From an uncultured bacterium (GTDB lineage Bacteria; Cyanobacteriota; Vampirovibrionia; Gastranaerophilales; Gastranaerophilaceae): a DNA stretch of 27,462 nt. Under the pieces are notes generated by a model. It had not been told where the DNA came from. It saw only the letters and a program-made list of their open reading frames with translations, and searched no databases. Made by a program: the position numbers and the translations under genes. Shown here piece after piece: positions 21,294 through 27,462 of the stretch; position 1 is the first letter of the stretch; each line of letters begins with the position of its first letter. The stretch lies in the NCBI GenBank assembly GCA_900547585.1, contig URHD01000022.1, positions 1-27,462 on the forward strand. The letters run 5' to 3'.

Positions 21294-21399
21294 CTTGTAT
21301 GCACCTGTGTTATTACCTGCATAAATATCTATACAATAGCACAAGTTGTTTATCTTTGTAAAATAATACACAATATTGCTAGCTAAACACGGTGTAACT

Positions 21400-21582
21400 A
21401 TGAACAAAACTGAAAAAATCTCCGAATTAAAAACAAACAAAACCAAGAAAGTTGCTTTTATGTTCAACGATGAACTCTGGCTTTTGTTCAAAAAAGCTTG
21501 TGAACTCAACAAGACAAAGCCAACTTGGGAAATTGAAAAACTGATGTTGAATTATCTTGATAAGAACAATCTTTTAGACTAA
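21400..21582 (+). CDS. Second small RHH-like protein
   Basis: A 60-aa protein. After a basic N-terminus (MNKTEKISELKTNKTKK) comes a ribbon-helix-helix-like core: strand VAFMFNDEL, helix WLLFKKACELN, turn KTKPTW, helix EIEKLMLNYLDKN. It is similar in plan, not in sequence, to the protein at 7367. The core pattern (strand with alternating hydrophobics, then two helices) is typical of CopG/Arc repressors, but the strand is less clear than in the first one. ATG 21400 has GGTG 5 bases upstream; an upstream TTG at 21376 lacks one. It is divergent from the HAD gene over 106 bases and could regulate it. Its stop is 1 base from the convergent 21584 gene. Confidence 0.55.
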   Translation: MNKTEKISELKTNKTKKVAFMFNDELWLLFKKACELNKTKPTWEIEKLMLNYLDKNNLLD

Positions 21583-21583
21583 A

Positions 21584-22567
21584 TCAAACTTCATAGGTCT
21601 TTCCAAAGCTGAAGAAGCCGTTTTCGTTTGAATAACCGATGGAAAGTTCCAAATCCGGAATATTTTCCCAACCTGTTTGGGCAACAATGTCCAGAAGATT
21701 TTTTGTGGTCTCATAAGCTGCGCCTTTGAACTCAAGCGGGATTGAACTGTCTTCGCCGATTCTGTCTTTTATCATTTCCAGAATGCTTTCCCCTTCGTAA
21801 GTGTAAAATTCGCCGTCTTTAAGAAGCAAATCCGGGATTTTGTATCCCGTTAAATCAAATACGTCTTTGTACGCCCTGAATTTTGCTACAGAGTCGGCGT
21901 TTTTGTTTTCAGTATTCTGAAAAACATAATAAAACAGCTCTTTCGAGTTTTTTTCGCTGTTCAACGCGTCTGTAATTTCCTTTAGCAGCGCATAATCCTC
22001 TATTCCCCCGACAGAAGCAGTAAAATCGTACGGATTTAGCTGAATCAGCAAAGAATCGGTTTCTTCAAGCTTTATTCCGTTGTTAGCGAGGAGATTAGCC
22101 ATCTGAGAGCTGATAGTGCTGTGATTAAACGCTTTTCTCTGCGCTTCCTCTGTATCCCAGTCCTGCTGCGTCCAGTTTAAACGTGGATCGAGGGCGTTTG
22201 AGTTTTGATATGTGCCGTATAGTATCGCATTCAGGTCGTTGTCGTACATTGCGCGTGTTTTATCATCCAGATTCAGGCGGTCAACGTACGTGGAGGTCGA
22301 TTTTCCAAAGTATTTTTGCGCAAGATAATCATATACATCCTGCTCGGTAGCACATTTGCCCCTTACGCCCGCAGCCCAGCCCGAAAGTTTTGTTTCAAAC
22401 TCGCGCATTTTGAGATTATTCTCACTGTAAGGGTTTTCGTTGTTCGCATGAAGGCTGTCTTTGTTCGCTTCGTAGCGCTCAACCATTTCCAGATAGCGGT
22501 CATGGGGTGTTTGAGGCGTGTATCTGTGCGGATTGTTGTAGTAATTGTAATACCCTATTGTTGACAT
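21584..22567 (-). CDS. DUF4885-like protein
   Basis: A 327-aa protein without signal peptide or membrane segment. The N-terminal 60 residues are polar and Tyr/Asn-rich. The segment LSGWAAGVRGKCATEQDVYDY...KYF, then TRAMYDNDLNAILYGT, a later LFYYVFQNT, and the end PLEFKGAAYETTKNL...IPDLELSIGY match my memory of the DUF4885 family of Firmicutes; this cannot be confirmed here. Its function is unknown. The start has AGAGG 6 bases upstream. It follows the M49-like peptidase gene by 29 bases on the same strand, so the two form an operon. Confidence 0.55.
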   Translation of the reverse strand: MSTIGYYNYYNNPHRYTPQTPHDRYLEMVERYEANKDSLHANNENPYSENNLKMREFETKLSGWAAGVRGKCATEQDVYDYLAQKYFGKSTSTYVDRLNLDDKTRAMYDNDLNAILYGTYQNSNALDPRLNWTQQDWDTEEAQRKAFNHSTISSQMANLLANNGIKLEETDSLLIQLNPYDFTASVGGIEDYALLKEITDALNSEKNSKELFYYVFQNTENKNADSVAKFRAYKDVFDLTGYKIPDLLLKDGEFYTYEGESILEMIKDRIGEDSSIPLEFKGAAYETTKNLLDIVAQTGWENIPDLELSIGYSNENGFFSFGKTYEV

Positions 22568-22596
22568 ATTTACCTCTTTAAATTTATAAATCTGCC

Positions 22597-24324
22597 CTAA
22601 ATTAAAGAATCTGCCAGCGGCGAAACAACAGTACCGTTGAGGGATTTGTCGATTTCTTTCAATTTTTTTGAAATTATCTCCATTTCGTCCGTCCAGACAA
22701 AATTGTCTTTCACATATTTTTCACCTGTCGCAAAATCGCGAGAAAGCTGAACTCTGACGATTTCTGCGAGCATTTTTTGCGCTGTGGGAACCATTTTTTC
22801 GATATCAATCTCCAGAACTCCGTCATCATTGAGCCAAACAGCCCCTTCTTTGAAGAAATAATAGCTCTGCATAACCGTTCTAACCCTGTGAGCCTGTGAA
22901 AAATCGGGTTTTGCCTTTAAGAAATTATCCGCAGCATAAGTGACGATAATTTGCTTTCTTTCAGCGTCAGAATACATTCCGAGCTCTGTAAGATAATCCA
23001 GCATCGCCAGAGAACCCATATCTGCCTTGTTTTCTTCAATTATGTTTTTAAATTTGCCAAACGCCTCGGTTCCGGACTTTGGCCCGAGAGAATGCACATT
23101 TTCGTGCCCGATTGTGAACCAGTGGTCGGCTTCCTGATTGTAAAACTCATGAAATTCAGGCGCAAGAGTTGCATTCAGGCGTTTTTTGCGGCGTTCGATT
23201 GCTTCGGGGCTTGTGCTGATGCGAATCTGGCGGTGATAAACGTTTCTTCTGCCGCCTCCGATTGTTAAAGAGAGCTTGTCATTGTTCGGGAGGTTCTGCG
23301 CGAGCGTGATTCCGCCTCTGTACGTGCCCTCATCGCCTTTTACAGCCACCAAATCGACGTCAACCATCGTCTGTTTGTCGTCATCAGCCGAGATATTCTG
23401 TTCGTATTCGTCTTTGTAAGGCATTTTTTCGGCAAGAAGCGGGAGATATTTTTTTATCTCAAGCAGCTTTTCCGTGCCGGCTTTATTGACAATTCCGACC
23501 CTTATGCCGATGGAATCTTTGGGAATCGGCTCAATTCCTGCTTCATCGAGCAGCTTTTTCAACTCATCGTTCTCCACAACCGTTCCGGTCATCTCGTCAG
23601 CGTATTGTTCTCTTGAAATTGTGAACTCAAGCGGCGTATCCTGCAATTGCGCCCATTTTTTGTCCGCATAAGCGTCAAGCATTGGGTCGTTTTTTCGCAG
23701 TGCCGCTGCCTGCAAGGTCAAAAATTCGTTAAAATCGCTATTTGTAGAGGTTTTTGCCGCTTCCTCCAGCTCGTCAGCGATATATCCGAATTCTTTTTTG
23801 AAAAATTCGGTAAAATCAACAGCTTTGAGCTCATTACCCTCGCGAAGAACCATAGAACGCTGGTTCAAAATAGCCTTAACCTCATCTTTTTTGCCCTCTT
23901 TGAGCATCTTTATTAAAATATTATGAAAATCTTCCACACTCAAATCCGCAGGATAAAAACCTTTCCCCGGAAGTGATTTTTCGCCTTTTGCAAGGAAAAT
24001 TTTGTTCGCTTCGGAGTCGACCGCGTTCATTCCGATTTGTGCGTCAAAAAGAATCTTTGTCAGGCGCGCATCTTCGCTGCCTTTATCGATTTCGGCTTCA
24101 AGCCACTGTTTGAATGCGAGATTTTTATGATTGTCCTGCTGCATAAAAACATCGTTCACCGCGTAAGCTGCTTTTGTCAGGTGTTTTAGCGCTTCTTTGT
24201 CACCCTGTGCGAGATTTTCGTATTCTGAAGCCCCGACATCGAGCATTTTCTTTGGTATAAGGTGCTCTTTATCCGTTCTTTTAACCAGTTCCTCATGCGA
24301 GAGGTTTAATTCAAAATTTTCCAT
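22597..24324 (-). CDS. M49 (dipeptidyl-peptidase III)-like zinc metallopeptidase
   Basis: A 575-aa cytosolic protein. The metal site is HENVH (407-411), an HExxH motif in FTIGHENVHSLGPKSG, and the third ligand is probably E431 in EENKAD (430-435). The EExxAD block and the GP-x-SG after the histidines are typical of the M49 family, which removes dipeptides from peptide N-termini; classical DPP III has HExxGH and a longer gap to the Glu. The N-terminal 380 residues are helical and charged. The protein starts with MENFELNLSHEELVKRTDKE and has no signal. AAGGAG ribosome site. It is the first gene of a pair with the DUF4885-like protein. Family moderately sure; substrate unknown. Confidence 0.65.
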   Translation of the reverse strand: MENFELNLSHEELVKRTDKEHLIPKKMLDVGASEYENLAQGDKEALKHLTKAAYAVNDVFMQQDNHKNLAFKQWLEAEIDKGSEDARLTKILFDAQIGMNAVDSEANKIFLAKGEKSLPGKGFYPADLSVEDFHNILIKMLKEGKKDEVKAILNQRSMVLREGNELKAVDFTEFFKKEFGYIADELEEAAKTSTNSDFNEFLTLQAAALRKNDPMLDAYADKKWAQLQDTPLEFTISREQYADEMTGTVVENDELKKLLDEAGIEPIPKDSIGIRVGIVNKAGTEKLLEIKKYLPLLAEKMPYKDEYEQNISADDDKQTMVDVDLVAVKGDEGTYRGGITLAQNLPNNDKLSLTIGGGRRNVYHRQIRISTSPEAIERRKKRLNATLAPEFHEFYNQEADHWFTIGHENVHSLGPKSGTEAFGKFKNIIEENKADMGSLAMLDYLTELGMYSDAERKQIIVTYAADNFLKAKPDFSQAHRVRTVMQSYYFFKEGAVWLNDDGVLEIDIEKMVPTAQKMLAEIVRVQLSRDFATGEKYVKDNFVWTDEMEIISKKLKEIDKSLNGTVVSPLADSLI

Positions 24325-24361
24325 ATTTAAACTCCTTTATAGTCTAAATTTACCATATTTC

Positions 24362-24389
24362 TTGTATTTTTGAAACAATCTGATATGAT
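24362..24389 (+). promoter_or_regulatory. Promoter of the lipoprotein gene
   Basis: TTGTAT (24362-24367), 16-base spacer, TATGAT (24384-24389), 28 bases before the chosen start codon. It overlaps the region where a longer N-terminus would be coded, which supports the shorter start. Confidence 0.6.
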
Positions 24390-24417
24390 TAATGAGTATT
24401 ATTATTCAGGAGTCAGT

Positions 24418-25110
24418 ATGAAAAAACTTTTAATGGTGTTGTGTGCGGCGCTTTTATTTTCGGGCTGCATGAAAACCGAAACCGAGCTTTTTATCAAAAA
24501 AGACGGAAGCGCGGTTATGAAAAATAATTTCTTAATCGCAGAAGAACTGGATAACCTTTCAGAGCAGGCATTTTCAAAGGAAATTGACAAAATGAAAGGC
24601 GAAAAAGACGTAAAAATCGAAAAAATCCGCAAAGACGGGATGGTAGGAACTCAGGCAACGATAAATATCAAAGATATTACGCAGGAAGGCACTGTTTCCT
24701 TGCCGGATAATTTTACATCGTTGAATCCCGACAAAAAGCTTGTCAGCGTCAAAAAAGGCTTTTTTAAGAATGTTTATACGATAAATCTTGACGTAAATAT
24801 GTCAGACGCCGAGCTTGAGCAGAAAATGGCAACCCAGCAGGTGACGCCGGATCAGCTCGATGCGATATTCAAGGTTAGTTTCATCGTTCATTTGCCAGTA
24901 AAAGCGGACGAAAACAACGCGATGTCCGCAAATGACGAAACTTTTGAGTACAAATGGGATATGAAATTCTCTCAAAAAACGCCAGTCAAGCTGGTTTACA
25001 CAATTTATAACACTGCGAATATTGCGCTGACAATTGTGCTTGTAATTGCCGGTTTGATTCTTCTATTTGCGCTGGCAAAGCCCAAAAACGAAGAAAATGA
25101 AACCGTTTAA
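24418..25110 (+). CDS. Lipoprotein, LppM/DUF3153-like
   Basis: A 230-aa lipoprotein. ATG 24418 follows AGGAG by 5 bases and starts a lipoprotein signal MKKLLMVLCAALLFSGC with the lipobox LFSGC (Cys17); in-frame sequence upstream to 24370 is not needed and holds the promoter. The mature part begins TETELFIKKDGSAVMKNNFL, the beta-strand pattern found in LppM/DUF3153 proteins of Actinobacteria and Cyanobacteria, and it is followed by a C-terminal membrane segment (about 200-220) and a charged tail. It is thus anchored at both ends. Function unknown in general. A terminator follows right after the stop. Confidence 0.75.
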   Translation: MKKLLMVLCAALLFSGCMKTETELFIKKDGSAVMKNNFLIAEELDNLSEQAFSKEIDKMKGEKDVKIEKIRKDGMVGTQATINIKDITQEGTVSLPDNFTSLNPDKKLVSVKKGFFKNVYTINLDVNMSDAELEQKMATQQVTPDQLDAIFKVSFIVHLPVKADENNAMSANDETFEYKWDMKFSQKTPVKLVYTIYNTANIALTIVLVIAGLILLFALAKPKNEENETV

Positions 25111-25113
25111 ATG

Positions 25114-25138
25114 AAAAAGGGGCGAAAGCTCCTTTTTT
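25114..25138. terminator. Terminator with GAAA loop
   Basis: AAAAAGGGGC (25114-25123) and GCTCCTTTTT (25128-25137) around a GAAA tetraloop, with one G-T pair. It ends the lipoprotein gene; its last bases overlap the stop of the convergent glycosyltransferase gene. Confidence 0.9.
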
Positions 25139-26123
25139 ATTGCTTAAGTCCGCATACTGACAGCAAAAAGCTTGCACGGGCTGTGAAGCTGTGCTTTTTC
25201 GCAGTTTTTATTGCGCCGTTTATTGCAATTCTTTCTGCAATTTGCGGGTTTTTCAGGTAGAATTTTATTTTATCAACCAAATCCCCAACACCGCGATAAG
25301 CCTCTAAATCCCTTGAAATTTCGAAGTTTTCCTCCAAATCATCCATATAATCCGTAATCAAAAAACCGCATGATGCAGGAATTTCAAAAACTCTGTAATT
25401 CAGGCTGGATTTTCCCTGTAAAGTGATATTTACGTTGATTTTTGAGCTTTGATAGACTTCTGCAAGCTCTTTTTCGGTCGTAAGAAAGCCTCTGTAAGAG
25501 TTTTTATAGGTTTCCATTTCCTGTTCGGTCAAAAGCTGCGTATCTTTCATATCGTCAAGGCTCTGGAGAAAATGCCGCTCGTATGAAAAAATATTCACCC
25601 GTTTTCCAAAAGTTTTAATCAAAGCTGCAAGAATTTCCTGCCGTTTTCTTGTCAGAGGGCGCCCGACAAACGAAATATCATAGGTTTTTGGCGCGCCGAT
25701 TTCCGGTTTGTAAGCATTTGCGTTCACTGCAAGCGGCAAATAGTGCGAATTTTCAAAAACTTCAAGAAAATCCTTATCCCATATAAAAGTAGTTGCATTC
25801 AGGGATTTATATTCCTCAAAGAGCTGCGGAGTGTTGACATACGCGAGTTTTCCATCAGGTTCGTCAGCGAAATAATGCACAAGGCGGAATTTTTGTGAAT
25901 TTTCTTTGATATAATTTTTCAAATCTTCGTCTTTTGACATCAAAAAGCCATAATCATAGCCGAAAATCATATCCGGTTTGAAAATCTCTATATCTTCAAT
26001 TTTTAGTTCCCGAAAATCACGCTCAAGCACCTGCATTCCGTTAGCTCTGAAACCTGCACTAAACCCGCGAAGAATGAGGGTTCCTGCGATGCTGTTGGGT
26101 AGAATGTTTAAAATCTTCTTCAA
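25137..26123 (-). CDS. CgeB-like glycosyltransferase
   Basis: A 328-aa protein of the CgeB/YkvP glycosyltransferase group (GT-B fold). The first half has the Rossmann-like start and the segment VHYFADEPDGKL; the second half has YDISFVGRPLTRKRQEIL and the C-terminal donor-binding region with NVNITLQGKSSLNYRVFEIPASCGFLITDYMDDL, in which the E-x-x-A-x-G pattern holds the nucleotide sugar. It would add sugars to a surface polymer or protein; the acceptor is unknown. The start codon is TTG (26121-26123 on the minus strand) with AAGGGG 6 bases upstream; no ATG is suitably placed. It stands alone after the rpsP terminator. Confidence 0.82.
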   Translation of the reverse strand: MKKILNILPNSIAGTLILRGFSAGFRANGMQVLERDFRELKIEDIEIFKPDMIFGYDYGFLMSKDEDLKNYIKENSQKFRLVHYFADEPDGKLAYVNTPQLFEEYKSLNATTFIWDKDFLEVFENSHYLPLAVNANAYKPEIGAPKTYDISFVGRPLTRKRQEILAALIKTFGKRVNIFSYERHFLQSLDDMKDTQLLTEQEMETYKNSYRGFLTTEKELAEVYQSSKINVNITLQGKSSLNYRVFEIPASCGFLITDYMDDLEENFEISRDLEAYRGVGDLVDKIKFYLKNPQIAERIAINGAIKTAKKHSFTARASFLLSVCGLKQ

Positions 26124-26213
26124 AATTGCCCCTTTTTTGCAATTATATCACAATTGCAGGCAGGTTTGTATTACGAGCAGTCCAGAAAATGATAAAATTC
26201 TTATCCAAAATAA

Positions 26214-26246
26214 AAACAAAAAAAAACCACTTTAAAAAAGTGGTTT
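26214..26246 (-). terminator. rpsP terminator
   Basis: AAACCACTTT (26224-26233) and AAAGTGGTTT (26237-26246) with a 3-base loop. On the minus strand a U-rich run follows. Confidence 0.85.
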
Positions 26247-26273
26247 AATAAGTGTTCTTTCCCCTGTTTAAAC

Positions 26274-26666
26274 TTATTCTGCAACAGCTTCTGCCGGAGC
26301 TTCTTCAGCGGGAGCTTCTGCGGCTGCTTTAGCTTCTGCTTCGGCTTGAGCTTTAGCTTCTTTTTCAGCTTCAAGCTTTGCAATAGCTTTTTTAGATAAT
26401 TTTTTCTCTGTTTTTTCTTTGTAAGCTAATTTTCCTTCATCATCACAGTTTTTGATAAGGTAAGCAACTGTTTCTGAAGGTTGAGCACCTTTTGAAATCC
26501 ATTCAAGGGCGAGTGCTTTATTCATTTTCATTTCTTTTGTTTTGGGATTGTAGTTGCCCAATTCAGCGATGGGGGCACCTTCTCTTTTTTGTACGTCATT
26601 TATAACAACGATTCTATAAAGAGGGTTCTTTTTGTTGCCCAATCTTTTTAATCTTATTTTAACCAT
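26274..26666 (-). CDS. rpsP: 30S ribosomal protein S16
   Basis: A 130-aa S16. The conserved core is residues 1-85, opening with MVKIRLKRLGNKKNPLYRIVV and containing REGAPIAELGNYNP. It helps assemble the 30S subunit. The last 45 residues (from about 86) are an Ala/Glu/Lys-rich low-complexity tail that ends in APAEEAPAEAVAE; most S16 proteins are 75-90 aa, so this extension is unusual in length though tails of this type exist in some phyla. AGGAG lies 10 bases before the ATG. The usual neighbours (ffh, rimM, trmD) are not in the window; a small gene lies 89 bases upstream on the same strand. Confidence 0.97.
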   Translation of the reverse strand: MVKIRLKRLGNKKNPLYRIVVINDVQKREGAPIAELGNYNPKTKEMKMNKALALEWISKGAQPSETVAYLIKNCDDEGKLAYKEKTEKKLSKKAIAKLEAEKEAKAQAEAEAKAAAEAPAEEAPAEAVAE

Positions 26667-26755
26667 TCGGTCATTTCTCCTGTGTTTCTTGTCTTTACTT
26701 TATCAAAACACAAGGATAGCCAATAATCAAGTGAATTGTTAATATTTTGTATAAA

Positions 26756-27019
26756 TTAAGCTTCTTCCGAGGACAGCTTTGATGAATATTCAGCGATAAC
26801 GCGTGATATATCATACCCTCCAATCACTACCTCCAGAATGATTTGGGGGTTAATGAGTATGGTTTCGGTATATTCCATCGTGTCAGTATCGAGCACCTGA
26901 AACTCAACAAAATCCATTCCGACATATTTTAACTTTCCATAATCGGCGCTCGAGCCCCATCTCAGGAAAATCACCTGTCTTTCAAATTGTTTGAGCTTGT
27001 GAACAAGTGTCAATGACAT
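26756..27019 (-). CDS. Small protein, Sm-like fold candidate
   Basis: An 87-aa protein I do not firmly recognise. A short helix (LVHKLKQFERQ) is followed by alternating strands: VIFLRWG, GKLKYVGMDFVEFQVLD, ETILINPQIILEVVIGG. The phrase G-x-L-x-x-V-G-x-D-F-V-E and the closing I-N-P-x-I-I-x-x-V recall Sm/Hfq-type beta barrels (also DUF2642), which often bind RNA or form rings. It is encoded just upstream of rpsP on the same strand, and may be cotranscribed with it. GGGGA 8 bases before the ATG. The fold is an inference only. Confidence 0.6.
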   Translation of the reverse strand: MSLTLVHKLKQFERQVIFLRWGSSADYGKLKYVGMDFVEFQVLDTDTMEYTETILINPQIILEVVIGGYDISRVIAEYSSKLSSEEA

Positions 27020-27130
27020 TTTTCTATCCCCTTAAAACTCTGCTGTGTGTAAATGTTATCTGTTTTCAGCTTTAATTTCAATAGCACTTTTTATTATATA
27101 ATTGTATTATAACTTATTTTTCTGAATTCT

Positions 27131-27334
27131 ATGTACATAATTGAGCTAATTGCAAAAATTCTTAAAGATAAAGACAAAAAGAAGCAAAAACTGCCTCTTT
27201 CCGACCTGCCCGAGCGCTGCGAGCATATTTTTCTGCCAATCGACAGCACAGGTGAGATTTTTGCATGCTCAAAATGCGGGTTTGTTGTAAAAAAGCAGGA
27301 CATGAAATTTAAGCCCAGAAACCCTTTTAATTAG
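27131..27334 (+). CDS. Zinc-ribbon-like microprotein
   Basis: A 67-aa protein. A hydrophobic and then Lys-rich N-terminus (MYIIELIAKILKDKDKKKQK) precedes a CxH...CxxC-type cluster: CEH near residue 30 and CSKCG near residue 46-50, spaced by a hairpin (IFLPIDSTGEIFA). This is the pattern of a small zinc ribbon. No ribosome site precedes the ATG. TATAAT at 27097-27102 lies upstream. The end is basic (KFKPRNPFN). Function unknown; it could bind RNA, DNA or a protein partner. Divergent from the Sm-like candidate. Confidence 0.6.
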   Translation: MYIIELIAKILKDKDKKKQKLPLSDLPERCEHIFLPIDSTGEIFACSKCGFVVKKQDMKFKPRNPFN

Positions 27335-27370
27335 CCTTTTTATTGTTTTAATGTAAAGAAATGTAAAAGA

Positions 27371-27397
27371 AATCCAAAAAACTGCAATTTTTGGATT
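27371..27397. repeat. Hairpin after the last gene
   Basis: AATCCAAAAA (27371-27380) and TTTTTGGATT (27388-27397) with a 7-base loop. No U run follows, so it is weak as a terminator. It may be a regulatory hairpin for a gene outside the window. Confidence 0.5.
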
Positions 27398-27418
27398 GAT
27401 ATATACTTTATATATATG
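27391..27418 (+). promoter_or_regulatory. Candidate promoter at right edge
   Basis: TTGGAT (27391-27396), 16-base spacer, TATATG (27413-27418). Upstream, AATGTAAAGA and AATGTAAAAGA form an 11-base direct repeat (about 27350-27370), as for an OmpR/PhoB-type site. The gene it would serve is outside the window. Confidence 0.4.
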
Positions 27419-27462
27419 TAAGACATAAACAATCAAAGATTTAAATAAGATGAGACTTTCAC

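Noticed and set aside
21294..21512. An N-terminal extension of the HAD gene to an upstream ATG
   Set aside because: The added 73 residues have no ribosome site, carry no HAD feature, and overlap the divergent RHH gene. GTG 21293 fits the fold and has AGGTG upstream.
27450..27462. ATG at 27450 as the start of the next gene
   Set aside because: No ribosome site and only four codons visible; it cannot be supported.

Overview
The window looks like chromosomal DNA of a low-to-medium GC bacterium. The best guess is a non-photosynthetic relative of Cyanobacteria (Vampirovibrionia/Melainabacteria, for example Gastranaerophilales). This rests on the mix of a cyanobacterial-type PDZ/FeS DUF512 protein, a DciA-type helicase loader, a PPi-dependent phosphofructokinase, a primary-type sigma factor and many small lineage-specific proteins. 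No 16S rRNA or other decisive marker is present, so the assignment is an inference (about 0.6). No tRNA, rRNA, CRISPR array, phage or transposase gene was seen.

Layout. 1-244: end of an upstream gene, a terminator and a cluster of hairpins. 245-1687 (minus): a SIMPL-domain protein and a Cys-rich Spy/CpxP-like periplasmic protein. 1884-3090 (plus): a NarL-type regulator with a degenerate receiver and a small glycine-rich membrane protein. 5925-3241 (minus): a tight unit of DNA methyltransferase, PadR regulator and DUF512 radical-SAM-like protein. 6142-8850 (plus): recA behind a palindromic operator, a ribbon-helix-helix protein, a NeuA-like cytidylyltransferase overlapping dciA. 9195-10877 (minus): pfp. 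11075-11362: a small ORF bracketed by two foldback elements. 11624-12571 (minus): a sigma factor. 12725-15781 (plus): a coiled-coil protein, metK and a PilZ protein. 15778-16589 (minus): glutaredoxin and a small membrane protein. 16764-17712 (plus): two lineage-specific small proteins. 17713-20916: a divergent MarR / EmrA-EmrB efflux module with a clear operator. 20919-25110: a small HAD protein, a second RHH protein, a DUF4885-like protein with an M49-like zinc peptidase, and an LppM-like lipoprotein. 25137-27019 (minus): a CgeB-like glycosyltransferase, rpsP and a small Sm-like candidate. 27131-27334: a zinc-ribbon microprotein.

The most unusual signal is in the gaps between genes. Six complete foldback elements (149-229, 3116-3237, 8997-9113, 10947-11071, 11416-11498, 13546-13659) each have long, almost perfect inverted-repeat arms of 18-33 bp whose sequence is different at every locus. 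The sequence between the arms (the loop) is conserved within each of three families. This is the reverse of ordinary REP/MITE elements, where the stem or ends are conserved. A solo family III core lies at 8906-8934. Four of the six sit between convergent genes, so they may act as bidirectional terminators. The unique arms suggest insertion into, or creation of, an inverted duplication of the target. I know of no described element class with this arrangement, but I could not search.

Other points of interest are the palindrome over the recA start region (candidate SOS box), the MarR operator pair, a probably leaderless marR transcript, and a shared promoter-proximal motif before two lineage-specific genes.
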